A stretch of DNA of 64,000 bases. Origin: Clostridium simiarum (GTDB lineage Bacteria > Bacillota > Clostridia > Clostridiales > Clostridiaceae). Below the pieces are notes generated by a model. It was not told where the DNA came from. It did not search any database and worked only from the letters and a program-made list of their open reading frames with translations. The stretch covers positions 186,001 to 250,000 of the forward strand of contig NZ_JAHLQL010000005.1 in NCBI RefSeq assembly GCF_018919175.1. Direction: 5' to 3'. A program made the position numbers and the translations under genes. Of the stretch, positions 17,971-27,518 are shown piece after piece (the first letter of the stretch is position 1; each line of letters starts with the position of its first letter).

Positions 17971-18924
17971 TTATACAAATTTTAAGACAGTGTTATACAA
18001 TTTATCTACATTTGTTCCTCCACTAAATTTGTTTATGTAATTTAATGTTTCTTTTAAAACCACAATTATATTATTCTTACCTTCCCAATTTTCTAATATT
18101 ATTGGTAAAGGTACATCATTAACTATCCTATTTAAAGCAAAGAAAGCTACTGCAAACTCATCTATTTTCCCTATAAACGGTATTTTATTTGGTATTATAT
18201 CAAATGGCAGTGTCAAATATGCTATAGAAGTTCCTAATGCAATTTTAGTTTTCATCTTAACTCTATTGTCTTTAAATATCCTGTATATTAAAGATAATAT
18301 ATCCGGCACAATCATAGCCCATTCCACAGCTTCTTTATACTTTTCTGGAACTTTTTCCTTTACTGTCTCTCTTACATCAGAATAACAATCTTTAACTTTT
18401 TCTATAGTTGTAATATTACTATAGTCTATCTCTTCCTTCTCTTCTTCTTCTTCAATTTTTAAAGACTCTGTGCTTTTATTTAATGATACTAACACATCTT
18501 TTACTGAAACCTGAATGTATCCCTTTAAAAGCTCAATATAATCTAGTTTAAAGGTTACATAAGGCACCGCTTTCAATAATATATCTAAATCTAATGTAAT
18601 ATGATCCTCATTAACATTTATACCTTTTTGCTTTAAAGACTCTATTATCTTCTTTAAAGTATAGTTTTTAATAGGAGATATAACCCCTAACTTATAAACC
18701 TTGATAGAAGTTAGTTTTAAATTTATTTTATTATTATAGAAGCTTCCAAAAGCTAAAGTAAGCTTAAAAGGTAAATTTACAACTTTTTTATATTGTCCAA
18801 ATACTTCTATAAATTCATTTATAGCAATAGATTCAATCTTTAATCCTTCAACCTTTACATATTCATCTATTATCCCCATTAAATCTAATTCAGATAATTT
18901 GGCATTAACTTGAGAAACCAACAT
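17971..18924 (-). CDS. YkvA-type (DUF1232) protein with long N-terminal domain
   Basis: The C-terminal third carries the DUF1232/YkvA signature MKTKIALGTSIAYLTLPFDI then IPNKIPFIGKIDEFAVAFFA, a hydrophobic hairpin around LTLPFDIIP. The first 160 residues are beta-rich (FKLTLAFGSFYNN, INLKLTSIKVYKLG, LDLDILLKAVPYVTFKLDYI) and resemble lipid-binding LmeA/DUF2993-like folds, though I am not certain. A glutamate-rich linker (IEEEEEKEEI) separates them. The ATG at 18924 has GGATGGGG six bases upstream, while the ATG at 18936 overlaps that motif, so 317 residues are preferred. Function unknown. Confidence 0.78.
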   Translation of the reverse strand: MLVSQVNAKLSELDLMGIIDEYVKVEGLKIESIAINEFIEVFGQYKKVVNLPFKLTLAFGSFYNNKINLKLTSIKVYKLGVISPIKNYTLKKIIESLKQKGINVNEDHITLDLDILLKAVPYVTFKLDYIELLKGYIQVSVKDVLVSLNKSTESLKIEEEEEKEEIDYSNITTIEKVKDCYSDVRETVKEKVPEKYKEAVEWAMIVPDILSLIYRIFKDNRVKMKTKIALGTSIAYLTLPFDIIPNKIPFIGKIDEFAVAFFALNRIVNDVPLPIILENWEGKNNIIVVLKETLNYINKFSGGTNVDKLYNTVLKFV

Positions 18925-19057
18925 AATAATCCCCATCCTTTTAGAAGTTTCTTATCTTAATAGTATATCATGGTAATTTATTAATTCACAATAGTTACAA
19001 GAATTAATAGCTGTTTTTAATGACATAAGTTAACAAGGTAAATTTTATGATTTTCAT

Positions 19058-19085
19058 TAGACAAGATATTAAAAAAGATTATAAT
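19058..19085 (+). promoter_or_regulatory. Putative promoter of the FtsH-like protease gene
   Basis: TAGACA (19058-19063), a 16-base spacer and a perfect TATAAT (19080-19085) lie about 50 bases before the ATG at 19136. A small stem CAGGA/TCCTG follows in the leader. Confidence 0.55.
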
Positions 19086-19135
19086 ATATTATGTAAACTA
19101 AATTCAGGAGTTATATCCTGTATCGGGAGGTTAAG

Positions 19136-20863
19136 ATGAATAAATTAAAGAAAAAATACTTATTAATACCTGTGTTAATAGCTGTATTATCTCTAATATA
19201 TTTGATAATAGTAAATAAAACTATAAAAGTTAACAACTACAAAGATTACTCTCAATTTGTAACTGATATGAATAACAATACTATTGATAAAGTATACCTT
19301 TCAGCACAGGATTCAATGAAAATAAAATTAAAAGATGGTACAGAATATTTCACGGATAACCCAAGAAGTATAACACTTAAAGAAGATCTATTAAAAGTTG
19401 GAGCAAAGGTTTTAGAAAAAGATGATTTATCTCTTTCTCAGCTGATTCCTTCTTTATTATTAGGTTTTTCCTCTTTGATATTACTTTCTTATTTCGTTAA
19501 ATCTGTAGCCACTAGTGGAAGAGGGTTAAAATCTGTAGATTCCTTAGATGCTAAAGCAGCTACAGATGTTAAGTGGGACTTTAATATTATGGCAGGAAAT
19601 GAAGAGGCAAAAGAAAGTGTTATGGATATTGTAGATTATCTTAAAAATCCAGAAAAATACTCAAAGTATGGTGCTAGGATGCCAAAAGGAATCATACTAT
19701 ATGGGGAACCTGGTACGGGTAAAACCCTATTAGCTAAAGCTGTAGCTGGAGAAGCTAATGTACCTTTTTATGCTATGTCCGGTTCTGATTTTGTGCAGGT
19801 TTACGTAGGTGTTGGTGCTAGTCGTATAAGGTCCTTGTTTAAAAAGGCAAAAAGCCACGGAAAGGCTGTTATATTTATAGATGAAATTGATGCTATTGGT
19901 AAAAAACGTGATTCTTCCAAGGCAGGTGGATCTGATGAAAGAGATCAAACATTAAATGCCTTATTAACAGAAATGTCAGGATTTAATGAGCACCACGGTA
20001 TAATTGTAATGGCAGCTACAAACAGACTAGATATGCTTGACTCTGCACTTCTTAGACCAGGTAGATTCGATAGACATATTGAAATTACTCTTCCTGATGT
20101 TAAGGCAAGAGAGGATATTTTGAATCTTCATTTTAAAAATAAGCCTTATAAAAATATAAATATAAAGGACTGGGCGAAAAATACATCTTTATTTTCTGGA
20201 GCTAAATTAGAGAATCTAGTAAACGAATCTGCTATACTTGCCTGTAGAGAAGGTAGCGAATTCATAACTCATGAGCATTTAGATAAGGCATTTTCTATTG
20301 TATTAGCTGGCTATGAAAAGGTAAATAAAGATTTCTTAGATGAAAAATCTAAATCCATAACAGCTTATCATGAAATAGGACATGCTTTAGTAACAAAGAA
20401 GTTATTTCCAAAAGAAAAAATCTCTAAGGTAACTATAATACCAACTACAAAAGGTGCTGGTGGATATACTTTAAGTATTCCCGAGGATACATCTTACGAA
20501 AGCCTTACCTACCTAAAAAACAAAATCATGGTTTTCTTAGGTGGAAGAGCCGCTGAAGAAATAATATTTGGTAAGGAACATATAACTACAGGAGCTTATA
20601 ATGATTTAAAACAATGTACAACCTTAATGACAAACATGCTTACAGAATATGGTATGGGTAACTCTCTTGGATTGTTAAACCTATCCTCAATCCAAGAAAG
20701 ATTTAATGTATCAACTTCAGATATTACAATGGAATGTAAAGAATTATTAAATGACCTATATGAAAAAACAAAGGACCTCTTAATAGAAAACCTAGATGAA
20801 TTAAACACTTTATCAGAGAAACTTTTAGAAAAAGAAACTCTCTATACCAAAGACTTATTATAA
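19136..20863 (+). CDS. FtsH-like membrane AAA+ zinc metalloprotease (paralogue)
   Basis: A membrane-bound, ATP-driven protease. It has two transmembrane helices ([19 protein letters not shown] at the N-terminus and [19 protein letters not shown] near 105) around a short extracytoplasmic domain. The AAA module has [20 protein letters not shown] (Walker A), [13 protein letters not shown] (Walker B), AATNR and an RPGRFDR arginine finger. The zinc site is HEIGHAL, with the third ligand in TTGAYNDL. The central pore loop reads [10 protein letters not shown] instead of the usual FVEMFVGVGA, and the segment before Walker A is [10 protein letters not shown] instead of the VAG-DEAKEE type. At 575 residues it lacks the long C-terminal tail of housekeeping FtsH. 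A specialised paralogue is likely. Confidence 0.88.
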   Translation: MNKLKKKYLLIPVLIAVLSLIYLIIVNKTIKVNNYKDYSQFVTDMNNNTIDKVYLSAQDSMKIKLKDGTEYFTDNPRSITLKEDLLKVGAKVLEKDDLSLSQLIPSLLLGFSSLILLSYFVKSVATSGRGLKSVDSLDAKAATDVKWDFNIMAGNEEAKESVMDIVDYLKNPEKYSKYGARMPKGIILYGEPGTGKTLLAKAVAGEANVPFYAMSGSDFVQVYVGVGASRIRSLFKKAKSHGKAVIFIDEIDAIGKKRDSSKAGGSDERDQTLNALLTEMSGFNEHHGIIVMAATNRLDMLDSALLRPGRFDRHIEITLPDVKAREDILNLHFKNKPYKNINIKDWAKNTSLFSGAKLENLVNESAILACREGSEFITHEHLDKAFSIVLAGYEKVNKDFLDEKSKSITAYHEIGHALVTKKLFPKEKISKVTIIPTTKGAGGYTLSIPEDTSYESLTYLKNKIMVFLGGRAAEEIIFGKEHITTGAYNDLKQCTTLMTNMLTEYGMGNSLGLLNLSSIQERFNVSTSDITMECKELLNDLYEKTKDLLIENLDELNTLSEKLLEKETLYTKDLL

Positions 20864-20941
20864 TGTTTAATCCTTAGTTTAAATTAGACTTTACTTATAG
20901 CTAGTACCTAACTTTTACAAGATTTAAATAAGTTTTAATAA

Positions 20942-20984
20942 AACCCTTAGAAAACAATTTTTAGTTTTTCTAAGGGTTCTTTTT
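20942..20984. terminator. Bidirectional terminator between the FtsH-like and rhomboid genes
   Basis: AACCCTTAGAAAA (20942-20954) pairs with TTTTCTAAGGGTT (20966-20978). CTTTTT follows on the forward side and a TTTTATT tract on the reverse side. Confidence 0.88.
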
Positions 20985-21014
20985 GTACTAATTTATTATT
21001 TTAAACTATAGCTT

Positions 21015-22010
21015 TTATGATTTCTCTTTAAATAAAATCCATGAAATTATTATTCCACCTATAAGGCCTCCAATATGCCCAAAGTTGTCTATATTTGAAA
21101 TACTTATTCCTATAAACACATTTACAGCTATAACTGATATTATATTTTTCAGGAACCCTTTTCCTATTTTGTCCTTCATTTTAAATGCAAAAATTAAGCA
21201 AGCTCCTAAAAGCCCAAAGATAGCTCCTGAAGCTCCTACAGAAGTGCTTTTAGAGAACATATAAGAAGCTAAAGACGATGTAATTCCTGAAAAAAAGTAT
21301 ATAATTATAAACTTTCCTCTTCCATAAAAACTCTCTACAACTTCACCTGTAGCTTTAAGAGCGTACATATTTAATACTACATGTAAAAGTCCTCCATGTA
21401 AAAACATAGCAGTTAAAAGCCTATAATATTGCCCTTGTCTTATAAGTATGTTGTTTTTAGCTCCTAAAAATAATAGTACTCTTATATCTATATCTACTAT
21501 ACTTCTAGACAAGTATACCGATAATATAAAAATTAATATATTTATAATTATAAGTGCATAGGTAGCTTTATGGCTAACTATTGAATTTTTTATATCACTT
21601 TTCTTTGCCTTAATATCTTTATTTCCTTGGGCTGTTTTTTCAATTAGTGTAGAAAAATTTTCTATACCTTGACTTTGTCCCAATAACTTTCCATCCTCAG
21701 AATCTAATAGTATAAAATTATAATTATAATCGCCTGATAAATTTAAAGGTTCTCCCTTAAAATCATCTAATATTATATTGTTCAAGCTTAAAGACTCAAT
21801 ACCCTTAGATCTCATATATTCTAAGGCCATAAAATTCTTCTTTGCAAAATCTTTTAATGTAGAAAATATAACTACAATTGCACTGCCCTCATCATATCTT
21901 ATAACTATCCAATCTTTAGAATTATCTTCTGATATCTCATACTCTTCCACATTAAATCCATATTCTTTTATTAAAGCTGAAATAATATTATTAATATATT
22001 TCTCTCTCAT
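21015..22010 (-). CDS. Rhomboid-family intramembrane serine protease
   Basis: The 331-residue protein has a cytoplasmic N-terminal domain of about 150 residues, then a six-to-seven-helix rhomboid core. The core has FLHGGLLHVVLNMYAL (HxxxN loop), the nucleophile motif GASGAIFGLLGA, and the catalytic His in NFGHIGGLIGG. The N-terminal domain (IRYDEGSAIVVIFSTLKDFA and following) is typical of Firmicutes YqgP-like rhomboids but is not a known catalytic module. It is monocistronic and divergent from a membrane GAF protein. Substrates are unknown. Confidence 0.93.
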   Translation of the reverse strand: MREKYINNIISALIKEYGFNVEEYEISEDNSKDWIVIRYDEGSAIVVIFSTLKDFAKKNFMALEYMRSKGIESLSLNNIILDDFKGEPLNLSGDYNYNFILLDSEDGKLLGQSQGIENFSTLIEKTAQGNKDIKAKKSDIKNSIVSHKATYALIIINILIFILSVYLSRSIVDIDIRVLLFLGAKNNILIRQGQYYRLLTAMFLHGGLLHVVLNMYALKATGEVVESFYGRGKFIIIYFFSGITSSLASYMFSKSTSVGASGAIFGLLGACLIFAFKMKDKIGKGFLKNIISVIAVNVFIGISISNIDNFGHIGGLIGGIIISWILFKEKS

Positions 22011-22102
22011 AAGCCTCTCCCCTCTAGAATTAACCTATTTATAAATATAACAAAATCTAGTATAATTAAATATAGACTGAGTATAAAGAAAGCAGGTGAA
22101 GT

Positions 22103-23761
22103 ATGATAAATTCCTTGCCCTCTAAAATACTAAGAACAACTTACATTTTATCCGCACTTATAATAATTTTAATTTATATACGTCCACCTTTTAATCAAAA
22201 ACTATATGGAGAAGATTTAATATTTATAACCATAATGATTCTATCTTACATAATAATAGGAAAGTTTTCAATGAAATTAAACAATCTTTATTTTTCTTTA
22301 GAAGATTATATTATAGTAATACTATACTTTATATTCCAAATGAATCTTCTTATTTTAATAATGCTTATTAGTTTCTTATTATCCTCTATATTAGACATAT
22401 TAACTACAGAAAATAAGAATAATATAAATTACAATAAATATATAATTAACTTATCCATATTAATGCTTACCTTATTATTTTCTCATAGATCCCTTTCTTT
22501 TATTAGGGAAATGTATAGTGGTAACATTAATTTAGTTTTATCCATACTCTTATTTTCTACATTTTTTACTTTATTCAACTATATATTATTACTAATTGAT
22601 ACTTTATTAAAAAATAAGTCTAAGGTCCAGGATATATTATCTAAAAAAGCTCTATACTATTTTTCTATTATATTTTTAACTTCTAGCACTATGTCTTATA
22701 TAACCTTGTACCTTTATGAAATCTTTCAATATACCCTAGTAATAGTATTTACCTTATTTGTAATATTCTTAAGTTATACTTTTAATGCTATAGGAAATCT
22801 AAAGCAAGAAAATATTTTTCTTAATTCATTAATTGAAAGTTACAATAAGATGATATCAAAGTCTAGTTACACTAATAAATTATATACAGTTATCAATACA
22901 ATAGAGACTATAGTACCTTTTTATTATTGTGGAATATATAACTTTATTGGTAATAACGAATATATATATCCTATCTGCAATAAAAATGAAGCAAATGTTG
23001 ACTATGAGAACCTAAAAATAAAAAATTTAGGTAATAATCCCGTTTTAGACCTTATACAGTGTGGCAAATATTTTTATACTAAAAATGAAAATATTTTAAA
23101 GTATTTTTTCATAAAGAAGCATAATCCTAATATTGAATCCATACTCATATTTCCTATAAGCAATATAAAGGATACTCTTGGTTGTATTCTTATAGCCTTT
23201 GACAATTATTCTCCTTCAAAAAAAGAGATACTTCTACTAGAACAGTTAAGCAAAAGTGTAGGTGTATTTACTGAGGAAAAGATTTCTTCAATAGTGAGTA
23301 GAAAAAATATGTATACTAATTATGAAGATTTTTCAAGCATTTTAGATAAAAACATATGCGAAAAGAACCTTTTCTGTCTTTCTATAGTTGAAATAAAAAA
23401 CTATGCAGAGATTTTAAATACTTATGGCATAGAGGTTTATGAAAATATAAAACTAAACCTTTCTGAGAATATATCTAAAGGCCTATCTTCTTTAGACTAT
23501 ATATTATGTAATAAAAAAGAAGATATAAAAATAATATTTAATCTCCAAGATGGCTTAAATGCTGGAAACAAGATTGAAAAACTAAAGAAAGATTTTACTA
23601 ACTATAAATTTAATAATAAAATAGAAATAAAAGTACTTTATACTTTGGTAGAATACCCTATGGATGGAATAAATAAAGAAGAGCTTATATCTAAATCTTA
23701 TAAAATTCTATATGAAAAAGGATTGAATAAAAATAACTTTCAATTAAAAAAACTCAACTGA
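22103..23761 (+). CDS. Membrane sensor with GAF and degenerate GGDEF-like domain
   Basis: The 552-residue protein has an N-terminal block of about eight hydrophobic helices (residues 1-235), such as ILSALIIILIYIRPPF and LLILIMLISFLLSSILDIL. A GAF-like region (about 255-405) contains VINTIETIVPFYYCGIYNFI and SILIFPISNIKDTLGCILIA. The final 140 residues resemble a GGDEF fold (FCLSIVEIKNYAEILNTYG) but carry no GGDEF or EGEF motif. Catalytic diguanylate cyclase activity is therefore unlikely; a signalling or scaffold role is possible. An HD-GYP protein is encoded convergently next door. The Ile/Asn content is very high, reflecting AT bias. The domain calls are from pattern only. Confidence 0.6.
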   Translation: MINSLPSKILRTTYILSALIIILIYIRPPFNQKLYGEDLIFITIMILSYIIIGKFSMKLNNLYFSLEDYIIVILYFIFQMNLLILIMLISFLLSSILDILTTENKNNINYNKYIINLSILMLTLLFSHRSLSFIREMYSGNINLVLSILLFSTFFTLFNYILLLIDTLLKNKSKVQDILSKKALYYFSIIFLTSSTMSYITLYLYEIFQYTLVIVFTLFVIFLSYTFNAIGNLKQENIFLNSLIESYNKMISKSSYTNKLYTVINTIETIVPFYYCGIYNFIGNNEYIYPICNKNEANVDYENLKIKNLGNNPVLDLIQCGKYFYTKNENILKYFFIKKHNPNIESILIFPISNIKDTLGCILIAFDNYSPSKKEILLLEQLSKSVGVFTEEKISSIVSRKNMYTNYEDFSSILDKNICEKNLFCLSIVEIKNYAEILNTYGIEVYENIKLNLSENISKGLSSLDYILCNKKEDIKIIFNLQDGLNAGNKIEKLKKDFTNYKFNNKIEIKVLYTLVEYPMDGINKEELISKSYKILYEKGLNKNNFQLKKLN

Positions 23762-23786
23762 ATTTTAAAGTTCAGCTGAGTTTTTT
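23748..23786. terminator. Bidirectional terminator overlapping the GAF-protein stop codon
   Basis: AAAACTCAACTGAA (about 23749-23762) pairs with TTCAGCTGAGTTTT (23771-23784). T-runs lie on both sides, serving both convergent genes. Confidence 0.85.
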
Positions 23787-23801
23787 ATGTACTAATATAT
23801 T

Positions 23802-24860
23802 TTAAATAGTATATTCTACACCTATATTTATCTCTTCTAGTAAATTTATTTCATGAAATGGGATTGGACGCCTAGTTGCACTATCATAAAGTACTCTTAC
23901 TACTGGTCTATCTGGAAAGCCTTTGTTTTGTTTTATTACATACCCCTCTACTCCATTAGAAAGTCTTAAACAACATCCTAGAGGATATACTGCAAAAGTA
24001 TTCCTAAAAGTCATAACTACCTCTTTATCAAAGAAACTGCCAGAACCAGCTAATATAAGTTCATAAGCATCTTTTGGGTTAAATTTACTTCTGTAACACC
24101 TGTCATTACTTACAGCGTCATATACATCACAAACTGATATTATTTTTGCATTTTGTGTTATTTCATTTCCCTTTAATCCAAAAGGATATCCTTTACCATC
24201 TACTCTTTCATGATGCTGTAATACAGCATCTATAATTTTTAAAGAAAGATTAGAATTTAATTTTAATATTTCAGCCCCATATACAGGGTGTTTCTTCATT
24301 TCTAAATACTCCATATCGGAAAGAGCAGATGGCTTATTTATTACATCCTTATCAATCTTAACTTTCCCAATATCATGGAGAGTAGCAGCTATCCCTAGGT
24401 TTACAAGTTCTTCTCTACTCATATTCATGTTTATCCCCAAAAATGTGGCCATTATTCCTGTATCTATGCTATGTACAAAAGTATAATTGTCATGAGTTTT
24501 AATGTCATTTAAACTCTTATTTACATCCCCAAACTCTATGACATAATTCATAAGTTCTTCTACTTTTGTTAAAGATTCTCTTAAATCTACTCTATCGTTA
24601 GATATAAGTTTTTTTATTATGTTAGACATATTTTTTACAGTATTTAATTTTAGTTCATTAAGTTTAGCATCTTCTAAATCTAAATCTCCAAGTCTCTCAT
24701 CTTCAACATAGACATAAAGAACATCTAATTGCCTTAATTTTTCTATGTAGCTATATGTTAAACTAACTCCTGCTCTTAATAAAACTTTTCCATCTCCTGA
24801 AAAAATACTTTTAGCTAATGTATCCCCTTCTTTAACTCTTGATATAAATTCCAGTCTCAT
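23802..24860 (-). CDS. HD-GYP-domain cyclic-di-GMP phosphodiesterase-like protein
   Basis: HD-GYP enzymes degrade c-di-GMP. The 352-residue protein has an N-terminal unclassified 110-residue part (containing GDGKVLLRAGVSLTYSYIEKL). The HD-GYP domain then carries TLHDIGKVKIDKDVINKP, HHERVDGKGYPFGLKGNEI (the GYP signature) and SVCDVYDAVSNDRCYR. A C-terminal tail contains YPLGCCLRLSNGVEGYV, common in Firmicutes HD-GYP proteins. All metal ligands expected from the family appear present, so it is probably active. It is cytoplasmic. Its convergent neighbour is a degenerate-GGDEF protein. Confidence 0.92.
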   Translation of the reverse strand: MRLEFISRVKEGDTLAKSIFSGDGKVLLRAGVSLTYSYIEKLRQLDVLYVYVEDERLGDLDLEDAKLNELKLNTVKNMSNIIKKLISNDRVDLRESLTKVEELMNYVIEFGDVNKSLNDIKTHDNYTFVHSIDTGIMATFLGINMNMSREELVNLGIAATLHDIGKVKIDKDVINKPSALSDMEYLEMKKHPVYGAEILKLNSNLSLKIIDAVLQHHERVDGKGYPFGLKGNEITQNAKIISVCDVYDAVSNDRCYRSKFNPKDAYELILAGSGSFFDKEVVMTFRNTFAVYPLGCCLRLSNGVEGYVIKQNKGFPDRPVVRVLYDSATRRPIPFHEINLLEEINIGVEYTI

Positions 24861-24942
24861 AACTCACCTCATATAATTCTTTTCCCTACATAACAATATA
24901 ATTATACTATTTTCTTCAAATAATTTCACTATATTATTATAA

Positions 24943-24975
24943 AAAAAGGGAAGGATAGTAAATCCTTCACTTTTT
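24943..24975 (-). terminator. Terminator of pepF
   Basis: AAAAAGGGAAGGAT (24943-24956) pairs with ATCCTTCACTTTTT (24962-24975) apart from one G/A position. The reverse strand continues with TTTTTTTAT. Confidence 0.85.
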
Positions 24976-24988
24976 CTTACAATAAAAT

Positions 24989-26782
24989 CTATTTTTCTAA
25001 CATATCTAATAATTCATTAAATCTATTTATAGTTGCTTCTAAAGGTTTTGGAGTAGTCATATCCACACCTGCTTTTTTAAGTATATTTATAGGATAATCG
25101 CTTCCTCCACTCTTTAAGAATCCCTTATATCTTTCTACTGCCTTTTCTCCATCTTCTAATATGGATTTAGCAAAAGCACTTGCAGCTGCATAACCTGTAG
25201 CATATTGATAAACATAAAAATCTCTATAAAAATGAGGTATCCTTGCCCATTCCATATCTATTTCTTTATCTACTATCATGTCTGGTCCAAAATACTTAAC
25301 ATTTAAATCATGCCATATAGTGCATAAATCATTGTTATTTAACGGGTTTCCCTTTTCAATGCTTTCATGAACCACAAGCTCGAACTCAGCAAACATAAGC
25401 TGTCTGAACACTGTAGTTCTTATTTGTTCTAATTCTTGATTTATTAAATAAAGTTTTCTGTTTTCATCCTTCTCTTTATCTATTAAATGATGAATTAAAA
25501 GAGCTTCATTAGTTGTAGAAGCTACTTCTGCACAGAACAAGGTATAATTAGCATATATAAATGGTTGATCTTTTCTTGAATAATATGAGTGAATAGAGTG
25601 ACCCATTTCATGAGCTAAAGTTGAAACATCATTTATATTATAGTTATAATTAAGAAGTACATAAGGCATACTATCATAGCATCCCCAGGAATATGCTCCT
25701 CCCCTTTTTCCCTTATTCTCAAATACATCTATCCAACCTTTATTAACTCCTTCTTGGAATATATTTAAATATTCTTCTCCAAGAGGCTTAAGTCCATCTT
25801 TTACTATATTTACTGCATCTTCAAACTCGATGTGCTCCTTAGGTATATCTATTACTGGAACATATAGATCATACATATGTATTTCATCTAATCCTAGTAA
25901 CTTTTTCTTTACTCTAACATATCTGTGTAGTGAATCAATATGTTTGTTTATAGTATTTATAGCATTATGATACACCTCTACAGGTATATTATTTGGCTTT
26001 AATGAACTTTCTAATGCAGACTCATATTTTCTAGTTTTTGAAGAAAATATGAAATTCTTCACTGATGAAGTTAAAGAGCTTGTTAACGTGCTTTTAAATT
26101 TACCATAGGTGTCAAATAAAGCCTTAAATGCTTCTTCTCTTACCCTTCTATCTTTTGATCTTATAAATGTACCATAATTAACCTCTGTAAGCTCAACTTC
26201 ATTTCCCTCCTCATCCTTTATAACAGGAAATGTCATATCTGCATTAGTGAGCATTCCAAATATATTAGATGGTGCATCAAGACAATCTGATACAGAAGCA
26301 AGTACCTCTTCTAATTCTTTAGAAAGTACATGTGGCTTCATTAATAATATATCTTCTATCATAAAGTCATACATATTTAATTCTTTTATCTCTTTTATAT
26401 TCTTTCTTAATTCCTCTTCAGGTAGAGATAATATTTCCGGAACAAAAAAAGCATTCATACTACCAAGCTCTGCTAAATATCCATCAATTTTATTTTTTAA
26501 AGTTTGAAAGGTTGTATTAGCTGTATCTTCGTCTGCTCTTAAATGTGCATATACAAATATCATTTCTGCTAATCTAGAAACCTCTTCTTTTAACTTTAAG
26601 TAAGACAATAATTCTTTAGGATCTTTTAGCTTCCCTGAAAATTCTTTTAGCTTAAGAGCCTGATTTTTTAATTTTTCAAAATCCTTTTCCCAATGTTGAA
26701 CATCTTCATAAACTTTTTCTATATTCCACTTATATTTTGATTCTATTTCGTCTCTAGTTTTTAACTTTTTTACTTCTGCCAT
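24989..26782 (-). CDS. pepF: Oligoendopeptidase F (M3 zinc peptidase)
   Basis: PepF is a cytoplasmic oligopeptidase that degrades peptides of about 7-17 residues. The 597-residue protein has the helical N-terminal domain (KYKWNIEKVYEDVQHWEKDF near the start). The zinc motif is LAHEMGHSIHSYYS (HExxH), with downstream NYTLFCAEVASTTNEALLIH, where a Glu is the third ligand. The FYVYQYATGYAAASAFA segment is the C-terminal M3B signature. Length is typical. GGAGGG precedes the ATG. It stands alone with its own terminator. A small hypothetical gene lies about 140 bases upstream on the same strand. Confidence 0.95.
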   Translation of the reverse strand: MAEVKKLKTRDEIESKYKWNIEKVYEDVQHWEKDFEKLKNQALKLKEFSGKLKDPKELLSYLKLKEEVSRLAEMIFVYAHLRADEDTANTTFQTLKNKIDGYLAELGSMNAFFVPEILSLPEEELRKNIKEIKELNMYDFMIEDILLMKPHVLSKELEEVLASVSDCLDAPSNIFGMLTNADMTFPVIKDEEGNEVELTEVNYGTFIRSKDRRVREEAFKALFDTYGKFKSTLTSSLTSSVKNFIFSSKTRKYESALESSLKPNNIPVEVYHNAINTINKHIDSLHRYVRVKKKLLGLDEIHMYDLYVPVIDIPKEHIEFEDAVNIVKDGLKPLGEEYLNIFQEGVNKGWIDVFENKGKRGGAYSWGCYDSMPYVLLNYNYNINDVSTLAHEMGHSIHSYYSRKDQPFIYANYTLFCAEVASTTNEALLIHHLIDKEKDENRKLYLINQELEQIRTTVFRQLMFAEFELVVHESIEKGNPLNNNDLCTIWHDLNVKYFGPDMIVDKEIDMEWARIPHFYRDFYVYQYATGYAAASAFAKSILEDGEKAVERYKGFLKSGGSDYPINILKKAGVDMTTPKPLEATINRFNELLDMLEK

Positions 26783-26920
26783 AAAAAAACCCTCCTTACA
26801 AAAGCTTATATATTAATAATGTATCATAGCTTATATTTAATTTCCATTGAAATTGTACGAAGATTCTTAAAATCTGTATATGTTTTTCATAAATTCTGTT
26901 TTAATATTTATTTGAAAATA

Positions 26921-27319
26921 TTAAATATACTCTTCTTTTTTATCTTCTATATCTTTAAATACTTTTTCCATAGTCTCATCTATAATATCACAGAGTTCAT
27001 TTATCTTATCCGCCATTATTTCATGCTCATTGTCATAAGGAAACTTTACAATCCATGTTGGATTATAGTCATCATCCTTATCTTCAATTGTATATCCCCT
27101 TTCAGCAAAAGCTTCTGTGTCAAAGAGATCAAATATAGCTGAATACTCCCACTCCTCTACATCTTTATTAGTATCAAAGTAAAGGTTGACTTCCCCATCT
27201 ATACAATACAACTTTCTTACATAGACAGCTCCTTCACCAACTTCATAACTACCTAACTCTTTTAAAAATAAATTAGTATCTTTTTCTCTTTCCATAAGCA
27301 CTAAAGATGAAAAATCCAT
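26921..27319 (-). CDS. Conserved acidic hypothetical protein
   Basis: A 132-residue, strongly acidic cytoplasmic protein: MDFSSLVLMEREKDTNLFLK, YVRKLYCIDGEVNLYFDTN, EWEYSAIFDLFDTEAFAERG, then a charged C-terminal helix. The mix of short beta strands, then an acidic stretch (DKDDDYN) and a helix, suggests a compact alpha/beta fold. I associate it with a clostridial domain of unknown function (possibly DUF6762) but could not confirm this. AGGA lies upstream of the ATG. It may be transcribed with pepF, 138 bases downstream. No function is proposed. Confidence 0.72.
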   Translation of the reverse strand: MDFSSLVLMEREKDTNLFLKELGSYEVGEGAVYVRKLYCIDGEVNLYFDTNKDVEEWEYSAIFDLFDTEAFAERGYTIEDKDDDYNPTWIVKFPYDNEHEIMADKINELCDIIDETMEKVFKDIEDKKEEYI

Positions 27320-27374
27320 ATTAATCCTCCTTAATAATATAAAGTATTACTTAATTATTATGTATTAATTGCAA

Positions 27375-27505
27375 AACAAATATTAGGATGCCTTAAAACA
27401 AATAATATAATTAACAAGTCACCTTGAATAGTATGATAAATTTATCAAGGTTATACTTATTATATATTATTTATGATTTTAAAACATCCTAAAATATCAT
27501 TTGTT
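27375..27505. repeat. 131-bp imperfect palindromic element (MITE-like or long structured RNA)
   Basis: Two arms of about 55 bases are inverted copies of each other, with small gaps. Matching blocks are AACAAAT/ATTTGTT at the outer ends, TAGGATG/CATCCTA, TTAAAA/TTTTAA, AATAATATA/TATATTATT and ACCTTGA/TCAAGGT at the inner ends. The centre is about 16 bases. No coding potential is present. The element fills the gap between the hypothetical gene and znuA. It could fold into one long hairpin in RNA. Confidence 0.6.
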
Positions 27506-27518
27506 ATATCATTATCTC

